Shown piece by piece: positions 38,331-46,615 of a DNA stretch of 64,000 bases. Each line of letters begins with the position of its first letter. Positions within the stretch are counted from its first letter, which is position 1. This stretch comes from Micropruina sonneratiae. GTDB taxonomy: Bacteria; Actinomycetota; Actinomycetes; Propionibacteriales; Propionibacteriaceae. The stretch covers positions 62,001 through 126,000 of the forward strand of contig NZ_JAPDHX010000005.1 of assembly GCF_025972045.1 (NCBI RefSeq), given 5' to 3'. The notes under the pieces were generated by a model. It did not search any database, was not told the origin of the DNA, and worked only from the letters and a program-made list of their open reading frames with translations. The translations under genes and the position numbers were made by a program.

Positions 38331-39539
38331 ATGGCCCTGCCCGTACTGGACGCCACCGAGCAGCGGATCCTCGGCAGCCTGCTGGAGAAGCAGCGGACCG
38401 TGCCCGGCAGCTACCCGCTCAGCCTCAACGCGTTGCGACTGGCGTGCAACCAGACCTCGAGCCGCGACCCGATCACCGACCTCGACGACCCCACCATCGA
38501 GACGGTCGCGCGCGAGTTGAAGGGCCGCGGCCTGCTGCGCATCGTGTGGGCCGGTAAGGGGTCGCGGACGCTGAAGTACCACCAGTTGCTCGACGAGGAA
38601 CTGAGCCTGCAGCCGGACGAGCGGGCTCTGATCACGGTGCTGCTGCTGCGCGGGCCGCAGGCGCCCGGTGAACTCAAGACCCGCACCGAGCGGCTGCACC
38701 CGTTCGCCGACCGGGACGCCGTCGAGCAGGTTCTGCGGCGGCTGGCCGAACTGCCCGAGCCGTTGGTCCGCGAGCTCGAGCGGCGCCCCGGCCAGCAGGA
38801 CCGCCGCTGGGTGCACCTGCTGGGGCCGGTGCCCGAGTCGGCCGGGCCGGTCGCGGCGGCCACGGCGGTCGATCGCGAGACGGTGCTGTCCGGCGGCGCG
38901 GCAGACCGGGACGCGCACGTGCGCGAGACCTACGACGCCGTCGCCGAGCCGTACTTCGCGACGCTCGGCGATGAGTTGGTCGACAAGCCGTTCGACGTGT
39001 GGCTGCTCGAGCGGGTGGCATCGCTGGCCGGTTCGGATCCGATCGTGGACGTGGGCTGCGGGCCGGGCCACATCGCCGCGTTCCTGGCCGACACCGGCGC
39101 CGGTGTCAGCGGGGTGGACCTGTCGCCGGCGATGGTGGCGGTCGCGCGGCGCGAGTTCCCCGATCTGGACTTCCAGGTGGGCAACCTGACGAGCTTGCTG
39201 CGGCCGCGTACGGCGTCCGGCTGGGGGGCAGTGGTGGCCTGGTACTCGCTGGTGCACCTGGCCGGCTCGGAACTGGCGCCCGCGGTGGCCGCACTCGCTC
39301 GTACCCTGGTGCCCGGCGGGGTGCTGGCCGTCGGCGTCCATGTCGGTGACGAGGTGCGCCACGTGACCGAACTGGTCGGCGAGAGCGTCGAGCTCGATTT
39401 CGTGCTGCACGACCCCGCCCAGGTGCTGGCCGCGTTCACCGGCGCCGGCCTGGAGTCGCTCGAGTGGTACCGCCGCTCGCCCTATCCCGACGAGGCCGCC
39501 ACCGAGCGGTTCTACGTGCTGGGACGGCGTCCGACCTGA
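38331..39539 (+). CDS. Fusion of a YceH-like (DUF480) protein and a SAM-dependent methyltransferase
   Basis: A 402-residue protein. Residues about 1-170 are a YceH/DUF480 double winged-helix domain (LDATEQRILGSLLEKQRTVP, YPLSLNALRLACNQTSSRDP, HQLLDEELSLQPDERALITVLLLRGPQ split over two motifs). Residues about 200-400 are a class I methyltransferase with motif I IVDVGCGPGHIAAFLADTG, the acidic end of strand 2 VSGVDLSPAM, and WYSLVHL at motif IV. The GTG at 38325 is an alternative start. YceH has no firmly known role; the fusion suggests DNA- or nucleic-acid-guided methylation or SAM sensing, which is inference. Its 3' end overlaps the convergent DUF222 gene by 28 bp. Confidence 0.88.
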   Translation: MALPVLDATEQRILGSLLEKQRTVPGSYPLSLNALRLACNQTSSRDPITDLDDPTIETVARELKGRGLLRIVWAGKGSRTLKYHQLLDEELSLQPDERALITVLLLRGPQAPGELKTRTERLHPFADRDAVEQVLRRLAELPEPLVRELERRPGQQDRRWVHLLGPVPESAGPVAAATAVDRETVLSGGAADRDAHVRETYDAVAEPYFATLGDELVDKPFDVWLLERVASLAGSDPIVDVGCGPGHIAAFLADTGAGVSGVDLSPAMVAVARREFPDLDFQVGNLTSLLRPRTASGWGAVVAWYSLVHLAGSELAPAVAALARTLVPGGVLAVGVHVGDEVRHVTELVGESVELDFVLHDPAQVLAAFTGAGLESLEWYRRSPYPDEAATERFYVLGRRPT

Positions 39540-40855
39540 CCGGTGTCGAGCAACCACAAGGCTCCGCGCTCGAGCGGCGAGTGGTCGTGCAGGTCGATGG
39601 TGTCCTTCGGGGTGACGCGGTACTCCTGACCGGTGGGTGACTGCCACCAGAAGACGCCGGATCGCGGCTGCCGCAGCCGCCAGCGTCCGGCGGTCTTGGC
39701 GCGGTGCAGCCGGCGGCGGAACGGTCCGAGGTTCGACGGTCTGGTCTGGCCCCGACCGCCCGCCCGGTAGGCAACGGTGTGGTCGGCGTCCAGGCCGCGG
39801 GCCGAGCGGCCCGAGAACGGGAACGGTTCGACCACGTCGCGCAGGATGATCTGCTCGCGCATCCGCCGGGGAACCTCGTAGCGGTCGACGGCCACGTCGT
39901 CGCCGGCCTGCAACACGGGGGTGACGCTGATCCGGCTGGTGCCGAACAGTTCTGCCAGTTGCCGCCGGGTGATGGGGCCGAGGGTCTCGGACCTGGCCAC
40001 GCTCTGCTCACCGGCGCCGGAGGCTTCGCACGCGCAGCGGTTCAGCATCGCGTCATTCAGGTGCAGGTACACCTTCGTGCGCGGCACGTACCGCTCGTCG
40101 TCGCGGCCCTCGAGCATGGCGGCCGCCCGGCCAGGGGTGGCGAGGATGCCCAGGGCCCGGGCGCGACGGACGTCCAGCTCATCGGTGTCGCCGAGTGCGC
40201 GCAGCGTGGCGGCGATGGCCTGAATGGACGCCTCGAGTTGCTGGGCATCGGCGGCGTCGACCCGCGCCCATACCTCGCTGACCAACGACTCCGCCGGGCC
40301 GGTCTTAACGAATCTCGCCCGGCGTGCCGCGTCGGCGACGACCTCGACCTTGTCAGCGGCCACCTGCGCGATCAGCCCCCGCGCCAGTCGCAGCACCCGC
40401 GACCACGCGATCTGGCCGTACTTTCCGCGCAGCCGGTCGTCGACGATGATCGCCTGGTCGCCGGACAGGTCGTAACGGGAGGTGAGCTGCACCAGGACGA
40501 ACGCCTGCTTCGTCTCGACTGCGCCGCCGAGCACCGCGCTCCACAACCGCGGCAACCGGGCCTGCAGGTTCAGAACGTCGCGGATCAGCCAGGTCGCGGC
40601 CTCGATCGACCGGCCCGTCGCCGCGGCAACCTCCAGCGGCAGAAACTCCCCCACCAGCGGCGTCCCGTCGGCGCCGATCCGGACCGTCCGCTCACCGATC
40701 ATGTCGAGCTCGTCGTCGGTCGTCCAGTCATGCTGCGAGGCCAGATCGGCGATCGCTCGGAGCTGCTCCGCCTCGGCAACCCGCTGCAACCTGACCGCGG
40801 ACCGCAACCGATCGACCGCCGAGGCGGCCCGGGCGATCCGCAGCAGATCTGGCAT
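39512..40855 (-). CDS. DUF222/HNH-endonuclease domain protein (13E12 repeat family type)
   Basis: A 447-residue protein. The large helical DUF222 domain covers about residues 30-310 (AEAEQLRAIADLASQHDW, FLPLEVAAATGRSIEAATWL, VDAADAQQLEASIQAIAATL, ARALGILATPGRAAAMLEG). It is followed by an HNH-like end, LDADHTVAY...PSNLGPFRRRLHRAKT, with the Asp-His, Asn and His positions kept but the first His replaced by Asp. These proteins are abundant paralogues in actinobacteria, probably spread with mobile DNA; their function is not established. It is convergent with the methyltransferase fusion. Confidence 0.85.
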   Translation of the reverse strand: MPDLLRIARAASAVDRLRSAVRLQRVAEAEQLRAIADLASQHDWTTDDELDMIGERTVRIGADGTPLVGEFLPLEVAAATGRSIEAATWLIRDVLNLQARLPRLWSAVLGGAVETKQAFVLVQLTSRYDLSGDQAIIVDDRLRGKYGQIAWSRVLRLARGLIAQVAADKVEVVADAARRARFVKTGPAESLVSEVWARVDAADAQQLEASIQAIAATLRALGDTDELDVRRARALGILATPGRAAAMLEGRDDERYVPRTKVYLHLNDAMLNRCACEASGAGEQSVARSETLGPITRRQLAELFGTSRISVTPVLQAGDDVAVDRYEVPRRMREQIILRDVVEPFPFSGRSARGLDADHTVAYRAGGRGQTRPSNLGPFRRRLHRAKTAGRWRLRQPRSGVFWWQSPTGQEYRVTPKDTIDLHDHSPLERGALWLLDTGQVGRRPST

Positions 40856-40997
40856 GTCGCTATTTTAGTCGGCTAATCGCCCCGCGACAAGCAAAATGGA
40901 CGGCTCATTCGAACTCCTCTACGAGCCTTCGCCACCTGTTGATCATGACCTGAAATGGGGACGGTTCCTTTTCAGGCCAGATTCGCGACCCTTGAAA

Positions 40998-41015
40998 GGC
41001 AAGCAGTTGCTTGCC
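40998..41015. promoter_or_regulatory. Perfect 18-bp operator palindrome upstream of the ArsR-type gene
   Basis: GGCAAGCAGTTGCTTGCC has two perfect 8-bp arms around a 2-bp centre and ends 12 bp before the ATG of the ArsR-type regulator. Its size, symmetry and position suggest the operator through which the regulator controls itself and the VOC gene. Confidence 0.75.
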
Positions 41016-41027
41016 TATTGTGTCCGT

Positions 41028-41318
41028 ATGGCCGATGTGTACAAGGCGCTGGACGACGAGACCCGTCGCCTGATCCTCGACGGCCTGGCGGCGCGTGACG
41101 GGCAGACGCTGTTCGAGATCTGCACGACGCTCACCGTCCGGCACGGCATCGGCTCCAGCCGGCAGGCCATCTCGCAGCACCTGGCGGTGCTCGAGGACGC
41201 CGGCCTGGTGACCAGCGAGCGGCGTGGCCGCACCAAACTGCACCATTTCGATCCGGCACCGCTGGCGGAGATCCACCGCCGCTGGCCGCAGACCACGAAG
41301 GACTCATCATGCGACTGA
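41028..41318 (+). CDS. ArsR-family transcriptional repressor
   Basis: A 96-residue winged-helix regulator: DVYKALDDETRRLILDGLAA at the start, the recognition helix SSRQAISQHLAVLEDAGLV (about residues 44-62) and the wing TSERRGRTKLHHFDP. No CxC metal motif is visible, so it probably does not sense arsenic or zinc in the classical way; this subgroup often pairs with SRPBCC or glyoxalase-like genes. The ATG at 41028 begins the conserved region. It overlaps the VOC gene by 10 bp, and a perfect operator palindrome lies just upstream. Confidence 0.9.
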   Translation: MADVYKALDDETRRLILDGLAARDGQTLFEICTTLTVRHGIGSSRQAISQHLAVLEDAGLVTSERRGRTKLHHFDPAPLAEIHRRWPQTTKDSSCD

Positions 41319-41707
41319 ATCTGCTCAGCGTGTTCGTCGACGACCAGCGCGCGGCGCTCGCCTTCTACACCGACGTGCTCGGCTTCACGCTCAAGCGCGA
41401 CATCCCGCTGGGCGACGCGGCCTGGCTGACCGTCGTCTCCCCCGAGGTCCCCGACGGTCCCGAGCTGCTGCTCGAACCTGCGGGCCACCCCGCGGTCACG
41501 CCATATCGCGAGGCACTGATGGCTGACGGAATTCCGCTCGCACAGTTCACCGTCGACGACCTGCAGGCCGAGCACGCGCGCCTCACCGCACGGGGCGTCA
41601 CCTTCACCCAGCCGCCCACCGACATCGGCAACGCCTGGATGGCCGTACTCGACGACACCTGCGGCAACCTGATCCAACTCATCGCGATGAAGCCGGACGC
41701 CGACTGA
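41309..41707 (+). CDS. VOC-family (glyoxalase/bleomycin-resistance-like) protein
   Basis: A 132-residue protein with two beta-alpha-beta-beta-beta halves: LLSVFVDDQRAALAFYTDVLGFTLKRD begins the first (the motif is interrupted here only for description), and FTVDDLQAEHARLTARGVTF the second; the closing VLDDTCGNLIQLIAM carries the usual end-strand Glu/Gln position as Gln. Only part of the metal-ligand set is seen, so the activity is unknown. It is co-expressed with the ArsR-type regulator, which likely responds to the compound this protein handles. Confidence 0.88.
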   Translation: MRLNLLSVFVDDQRAALAFYTDVLGFTLKRDIPLGDAAWLTVVSPEVPDGPELLLEPAGHPAVTPYREALMADGIPLAQFTVDDLQAEHARLTARGVTFTQPPTDIGNAWMAVLDDTCGNLIQLIAMKPDAD

Positions 41708-42157
41708 GATCCCGGGCGCACACGCCCTGCGATCTGGGCCAAGGGCATCTACCCGACGGAGGCCGGCGTCGAGCTGCTGATCCGAACGAGGCTCGCTAGC
41801 TCGGGTCATCGCTGGGTGCAACGCAACTCCGACTCTCCGGATCGTTGGTGGATCGACGCCGACCAGATCAACAACGACACCATCGGTGTCTACTCGGGCG
41901 GCCAGCAGCGAGTACTGCGGATTGCTGCCGCGCTACTGGGTGAGCAGCCGGTCGACCTTTACCAGGACGTGCCCGGCCTTGACCGCGAACACCTCGACCT
42001 GGTCCTCGCGTCGATCGCCCACGCCGGCGGCAGCCACGACCATAGCGGCGACCTCCAGCCCGACCCGGAAGGAAAGTGGAACCTCAACGGCGTCCGGCAC
42101 GGATTCCGCCGGCTGCCGTCGCTGTACCCGTGGCCCGAGGATGGACGCCATGCTTGA
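41708..42157 (+). pseudogene. 5'-truncated gene of unknown function
   Basis: In the VOC gene's frame, directly after its stop, the sequence reads AIWAKGIYPTEAGVELLIR and continues without interruption to HRWVQRNSDSPDRWWIDADQ, AALLGEQPVDLYQDVPGLDR and WNLNGVRHGFRRLPSLYPWP, ending at 42157. The sequence looks like real protein, and the first part looks like the N-terminal region of a small conserved actinobacterial protein. No ATG, GTG or TTG is available until the GTG at 41816, which would remove 36 residues. The start of the gene therefore appears lost, perhaps with the events that brought in the neighbouring transposase remnant. Confidence 0.5.
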
Positions 42158-42359
42158 GCTCGAGCATGGGTCGCGTTCACCGCAGGTGCCAACGCAGCGG
42201 TTCTCGATGAAGTTGAAAGTCTGCCTCAGCTGATGTCTTCCGGCGCGAGGTCGGGTCGGAGCCGGAGCAGACGCACAGAGTGACGGTGGCGACCAGCCCG
42301 GACTGCGGATGCTCGTCCGCCGGCACAGCCGTCAATACCGCGGCCAAGGCCTTGGACGC

Positions 42360-43410
42360 GCCGACTGCGCTCATGTATGGCGCCAAGACATGACGAAGGC
42401 GGCCGAGCCCAAGGCCAGGCTGTCCCGCCGCGGGCTGCGCTGGGCCCTGGAGGGCATCGTGGTCCAGCACCTCACCGTGGCCCGGGTCGCCGAGGGACTC
42501 GCGGTGTCGTGGAACACGGCGAACAACGCGGTTCTCGCCGAGGGCCAGCGGGTGCTGATCAACGACCCGGCACGCTTCGACGGTGTCACCACGATCGGGG
42601 TGGATGAGCACGTGTGGCGCCACACCCGCCGCGGTGACAAGTACGTCACCGTGATCATCGACCTGACGCCGGCAAGGACGAACAGTGGACCGGTCAGGTT
42701 GCTCGACATGGTCCAGGGCCGCTCCAAGAGCGTGTTCAAGCAGTGGCTGTCCGAGCGTGACCAGGCCTGGCGCGACCAAATGGAGGTGGTCGCGATGGAC
42801 GGCTTCACCGGCTTCAAGACCGCCACCACCGAAGAACTGCCTGATGCGGTCACGGTAATGGATCCCTTCCACGTCGTCCGCCTCGCCGGCGACGCCCTCG
42901 ACAAGTGCCGCCGCCGCATCCAACAAGACCTCCACGGCCACCGCGGCCGGGCCGGCGACCCGCTCTACTCGGCGCGGCGGACCCTGCACACCGGCACGAG
43001 CCTGCTCACCGACAAACAAAAGACCCGGCTTGATGCCCTGTTCGCCGACGATGATCACGTCGCCGTCGAGGTCACCTGGGCCGCCTACCAGCGGAGGCAC
43101 CGCCTACCGCGACCCCGACCCTGCCCGCGGCCATGGCCAGATGAAACAACTCATCGCCAGCCTCAGCAGCGGCGTCCCGACCGCGCTCACCGAACTACGA
43201 TCCCTCGGCCGAACCCTGAAACAACGAGCCGCCGACGTGCTGGCCTACTTCGACCACCCCCGCACCAGCAACGGCCCCACCGAAGCCATCAACGGCCGCC
43301 TCGAACACCTCCGCGGCAGCGCACTCGGCTTCCGGAACCTCACCAACTACATCGCCCGCAGCCTGCTCGAGACCGGCGGATTCAGACCCCAACTACACCG
43401 TGGATTGTGA
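42360..43410 (+). pseudogene. ISL3-family transposase, truncated and frameshifted
   Basis: Homology starts abruptly at DCAHVWRQDMTKAAEPKA, inside the zinc-finger region, so about 70 N-terminal residues are missing. The DDE core is readable: LSRRGLRWALEGIVVQHLTV, the first Asp in TTIGVDEHVWRH, the second in VVAMDGFTGFKTA, and MDPFHVVRLAGDALD. At about 43095 the frame shifts with loss of a few codons, and the rest continues as AYRDPDPARGHGQMKQLIAS with the Glu in SNGPTEAINGRLEHLRG and the end YIARSLLETGGFRPQLHRGL. No terminal inverted repeats are seen. The element is dead and marks past insertion activity here. Confidence 0.9.
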
Positions 43411-43454
43411 AGAGCCGGTTTGCCTTTGCCGTGATATCGGCCTACATTCCACGA

Positions 43455-43843
43455 ATGAAAGTAGTCGGATTTCTATTGACGCTAGTCGTGTCGGCTTTTC
43501 CCGTGATCTTCAGCGCTCCTCCGGCGGCGGGACAGTCGCTCACCTTGCCCGCCGTGGTCGGTCGACCGTTGGCCATTCCGGTCGGAGCTCCCTGTACGGT
43601 TTCGTACTACACGACCAATGCGCGGCTCCGAATGGCGGAGCGGGATATCTCCAAGGCGGAGGTGGTCAGCGGCGTCAAGGACGCTGCCGCAACAGTAACG
43701 TCTACTACCAGTGGTGGGACGGAACGTACAAGTACGAGTCAGGCTTCCTGGGTGTCATCATGAATAGGCAAGGCGGAGTCATTACCGTCTACTGGCGAAC
43801 CTCGGGTGGCGGCTGGTCCCAGCCTGTGGATCAGTTGCACTGA
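43455..43843 (+). pseudogene. Secreted small protein with DUF4258-like domain, frameshifted
   Basis: MKVVGFLLTLVVSAFPVIFS is a signal peptide with likely cleavage after APPAAG. The mature part has YYTTNARLRMAERDISKAEV followed, after a frameshift at about 43690, by YYQWWDGTYKYESGFLGVIM and QGGVITVYWRTSGGG. The pattern of RMxERxIS, a KY strand and VITVYW is that of DUF4258, a RelE-like fold found in toxins and at the C-termini of polymorphic toxins. The length from ATG to stop is not a multiple of three. The DNA is less GC-rich than its surroundings. Its stop overlaps the start of the DUF2283-like gene by 1 bp, as in toxin-immunity or toxin-antitoxin pairs. Confidence 0.65.
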
Positions 43844-44097
43844 TGCGTTCGTTGACTCGCCGTGTAGAGATCCAGGTGGACGAGGAAGCTAATGCTGCGG
43901 TCATCAAGTTCGGGCCGAGGTTTCCTTCGCCGCCCGACGTGCGCGACGTCCCCATCGAAATGAATGGAAACGTGATAGGCATCCTCACAACGTCTGTTCA
44001 GGGTCAAGTAATTCAGCTTGAACTACTAATGGCAGACCGCCAGTTGGGAGACTTGGTCGACGACGAGTTGGTGCCAGATCGACCACCAGATTCCTGA
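43843..44097 (+). CDS. DUF2283-like small protein, possible antitoxin or immunity protein
   Basis: An 84-residue acidic protein. VEIQVDEEANAAVIKFGPRF, RDVPIEMNGNVIGILTTSV and an ILTTSVQGQVIQLEL strand pattern resemble DUF2283, small proteins with a YDxEADxxYI-type strand that are commonly paired with DUF4258 or similar genes. It overlaps the preceding secreted DUF4258-like gene by 1 bp and shares its lower GC. It is intact while its partner is broken, which fits an antidote kept after loss of the toxin. Function not proven. Confidence 0.65.
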   Translation: MRSLTRRVEIQVDEEANAAVIKFGPRFPSPPDVRDVPIEMNGNVIGILTTSVQGQVIQLELLMADRQLGDLVDDELVPDRPPDS

Positions 44098-44205
44098 GCG
44101 CGTAGAGGTCAAGGGAATTGAGTCGGTCGGCGACGGGTCCCCGTGCTTCGCTCGTGGCTCGCAATCACGCAACCGTGGCGTCCGGGCCCGGGGTACCGAC
44201 CTGCC

Positions 44206-44725
44206 ATGAGCGAGCACCGGGTCGAGGCGCTGTCCGAGGCCACCTGGCCGGCGTCCGAGGCGTTGGTGGCCAAGCATCGGCTGGTCGTCCAGGGGCGCAC
44301 GCACCATGCCCTGGTGATGGATGGCGACGCGGCGGTCGGCTGGTGCGAGTACGGCACGCCCGAGGAACTGCCGCGGATCTACCACCGCAAGGAGTACGAG
44401 GAGCGGCATCGAGCCCACCCGGTACCGGCTGCCGTGTTTCTTCGTCGACCGCAACCATCGCCGCCGCGGGGTGGCGACGCTTGCCCTGCAGGGCGCCCTC
44501 GACCTGATCGCGGCGGGCGGCGGCGGCACGGTCGAGGGTTACCCGCGGGTGGACGTCGGCGAGAGGAAGATGTCGGCGTCCTTCCTGTTCAGCGGCTCGG
44601 TGGGCATGTTCGCCGGCGCGGGCTTCACCCGGGGCCCCGATATCGGTAGGTTCCGCTGCATCATGCGTCGCACCGTCGCGCCCGTGGCCCGACAACGGGA
44701 GTCAGGGAGGGCCGGCCGGTCATGA
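44206..44725 (+). pseudogene. GNAT-family acetyltransferase, with internal deletion and frameshift
   Basis: The N-terminal part from ATG 44206 reads HRVEALSEATWPASEALVAK, then jumps to VQGRTHHALVMDGDAAVGWC and GTPEELPRIYHRKEYEER. At about 44410 the frame changes to CFFVDRNHRRRGVATLALQG (the acetyl-CoA-binding motif A), GTVEGYPRVDVGERKMSASF and GMFAGAGFTRG. The segment with conserved Trp/Cys residues that normally separates the first two stretches (about 35 residues) is absent. The gene is therefore non-functional. Its 3' end overlaps the convergent membrane-protein gene by 6 bp. Confidence 0.75.
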
Positions 44726-45544
44726 GCCTCGATCGGGACAATTGGGCCGGCAGCGTCCGCTACCGGGCGTCGGACGTCGTCGAACCCCCTCCGAGCCGGC
44801 CGCCGGTGAGGGAACGTGCAGCACCTCGTCGAGCTCGGCGTCGTTATCGATGAAGGCCGCCAGGTCTCCGACCTCCCGGCTCCAGGTTGCCAGCTCGTCG
44901 GCACTGACCTGGTCGGCGCTGCGCAGGAAGTGCACCAACGCCACCCGCCGCCAGCGCCGGACGAAGGCGTCCGTGCCGGCCAAGTTGTCGAACAGCCGCA
45001 GGTACAGCAATCGCGGCACCCGACCGGACGCCCCGGCCGGTTGGGCGGCTGCGGATCCGGGGCGCAGGGCGCCGGCGAAGCGCACGTCGAGCGTCGGCAC
45101 GGTCGTGGCCAGCGCCCCCCGCACCCGGACGCCGGTCTCGGCCGGCCCGGACGAGGACAGCGTCTCGACCACCGCGGCCGGGCGGGCGGCCAGCACCTGA
45201 CGCCACGAGGCGATCAGCGTGCCGATCATCAGCAGCATCGTGGTGGCCAGGGCGAACCAGGTCTCGCCCGGCTCGTCGAGCGAGATCCAGCCGGCCCAGG
45301 AGGCGTAGCCGAGCAGCCCGAACACCGCGGTGGCGGCCAGCCAGCCGAACAGCCGCAGCACCGCCCAGCCGACGCCGGTGCCGGTCCGGTCGATCAGGTG
45401 GCCACCCAACGGCGGCACCTCGACGGCACGCTCGGGGTCGGCCAGCATCCGCTCCCAGCGCCGGGCGACCAGGTGAGCGGTAATCAGCCGGCCCAGGTCG
45501 AGCAGGGCCAGCACCGCCTGCACGCCCGGAATCATCAGCAGCAC
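44720..45544 (-). CDS. Membrane protein of unknown function
   Basis: A 274-residue protein with membrane segments at the N-terminus (about residues 1-20), 63-83 and 97-117, followed by a cytoplasmic, Arg/Ala-rich part (about 120-274). The start GTG 45544 is the first available after an in-frame stop; a few hydrophobic residues just upstream (RWVALVLLM) may belong to the protein. The last 25 residues (GVRRRPTPGSGRCRPNCPDR) look non-native, so the 3' end may have been altered by the neighbouring rearrangement. It is divergent from nadA across 84 bp. No family recognised. Confidence 0.6.
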   Translation of the reverse strand: MLLMIPGVQAVLALLDLGRLITAHLVARRWERMLADPERAVEVPPLGGHLIDRTGTGVGWAVLRLFGWLAATAVFGLLGYASWAGWISLDEPGETWFALATTMLLMIGTLIASWRQVLAARPAAVVETLSSSGPAETGVRVRGALATTVPTLDVRFAGALRPGSAAAQPAGASGRVPRLLYLRLFDNLAGTDAFVRRWRRVALVHFLRSADQVSADELATWSREVGDLAAFIDNDAELDEVLHVPSPAAGSEGVRRRPTPGSGRCRPNCPDRGS

Positions 45545-45570
45545 CAGCGCGACCCACCTCGGACGTCGAT

Positions 45571-45599
45571 TTGTCGCGGCTTTTGCTCAGCTGTAGCAT
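45571..45599 (+). promoter_or_regulatory. Sigma-70-type promoter of nadABC
   Basis: TTGTCG (-35, 45571-45576) and TAGCAT (-10, 45594-45599) are separated by exactly 17 bp, 30 bp before the nadA ATG. The partly symmetric TGCTCAGCTGTAGCA (45584-45598) overlaps the -10 element and could be an operator for an NAD-sensing repressor; no regulator gene is adjacent. Confidence 0.55.
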
Positions 45600-45628
45600 A
45601 AGAGTGTCGAACCGAGGAGGAGCCTCCC

Positions 45629-46615
45629 ATGAGCACCACCCTGATCACCGTCGACGACCTGTACCGCAGGGTCGATCACGTCGTACCCGCCGTCGAGTGG
45701 GCGACCATGACCGACGACGTGAATGCGATCCTCGAGCTCAAGCGGCAGCGCAACGCCGTGATCCTGGCGCACAACTACATGACGCCCGAGATCTTCCACG
45801 GCGTCTCCGACATCGTCGGCGACTCGCTCGCCCTGGCCCGTGAGGCCACCGCGGTCGAGGCGGACGTGATCGTGCTCGCCGGCGTCCACTTCATGGCCGA
45901 GACCACCAAGCTGCTCAACCCGGCCAAGACGGTACTGATCCCCGACCTGCGCGCCGGCTGCTCGCTGGCCGAGTCGATCACGGCCGCCGACGTGCGCGAC
46001 CTGCGCCAGCTGCACCCCGGCGTCCCGGTCGTCACCTACGTGAACACCTCGGCGGCGGTGAAGGCCGAGAGCGACATCTGCTGCACGTCGGGCAACGCCG
46101 TGCAGGTCATCGAGAGCCTGGGGGTGCCCGAGGTGATCATGATCCCCGACCAGTACCTCGCCGCGAACATCGCCCGGCAGACGGGGGTGAAGGTCATTAC
46201 CCACCCGGGCGCCTGCGAGGTGCACGAACGGTTCGCCGCCGCCGACATCCGGCAGGTGCGCGCCGACCACCCCGACGGCGTGGTCGTGCTGGCCCACCCC
46301 GAGTGCCCGCCAGAGGTCGTCGACGAGGCGGACTTCTCCGGGTCGACCGCGCAGATGCTGACCTTCGTCGGCACCCACCGGCCCAAGCGGCTGGCGCTGA
46401 TCACCGAATGCTCGATGAGCGACAACATCGCCCAGGAGTTCCCCGAACTCGACTTCGTCCGGCCCTGCAACCTGTGCCCGCACATGAAGCGCAACACGCT
46501 GGCGAAGATCCGGCGCGCACTGGAGACGATGACCCACGAGGTCACCATCGACGCCGACGTCGCCGACCGGGCCCGCGCCGCGGTCGAGGCGATGCTCGCG
46601 GTGGGTGCGCGATGA
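45629..46615 (+). CDS. nadA: Quinolinate synthase A
   Basis: A 328-residue [4Fe-4S] enzyme that condenses iminoaspartate with dihydroxyacetone phosphate to give quinolinate, in de novo NAD synthesis. Cluster cysteines can be assigned to [10 protein letters not shown], the [16 protein letters not shown] region and [27 protein letters not shown] is the N-terminal signature and [17 protein letters not shown] the second repeat. GAGGAGGAG lies before the ATG. It overlaps nadB by 4 bp (ATGA). Confidence 0.97.
   Translation: MSTTLITVDDLYRRVDHVVPAVEWATMTDDVNAILELKRQRNAVILAHNYMTPEIFHGVSDIVGDSLALAREATAVEADVIVLAGVHFMAETTKLLNPAKTVLIPDLRAGCSLAESITAADVRDLRQLHPGVPVVTYVNTSAAVKAESDICCTSGNAVQVIESLGVPEVIMIPDQYLAANIARQTGVKVITHPGACEVHERFAAADIRQVRADHPDGVVVLAHPECPPEVVDEADFSGSTAQMLTFVGTHRPKRLALITECSMSDNIAQEFPELDFVRPCNLCPHMKRNTLAKIRRALETMTHEVTIDADVADRARAAVEAMLAVGAR

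Noticed and set aside
42360-43410. Complete, active insertion sequence
   Set aside because: The N-terminus is missing, a frameshift splits the transposase and no terminal inverted repeats were found.
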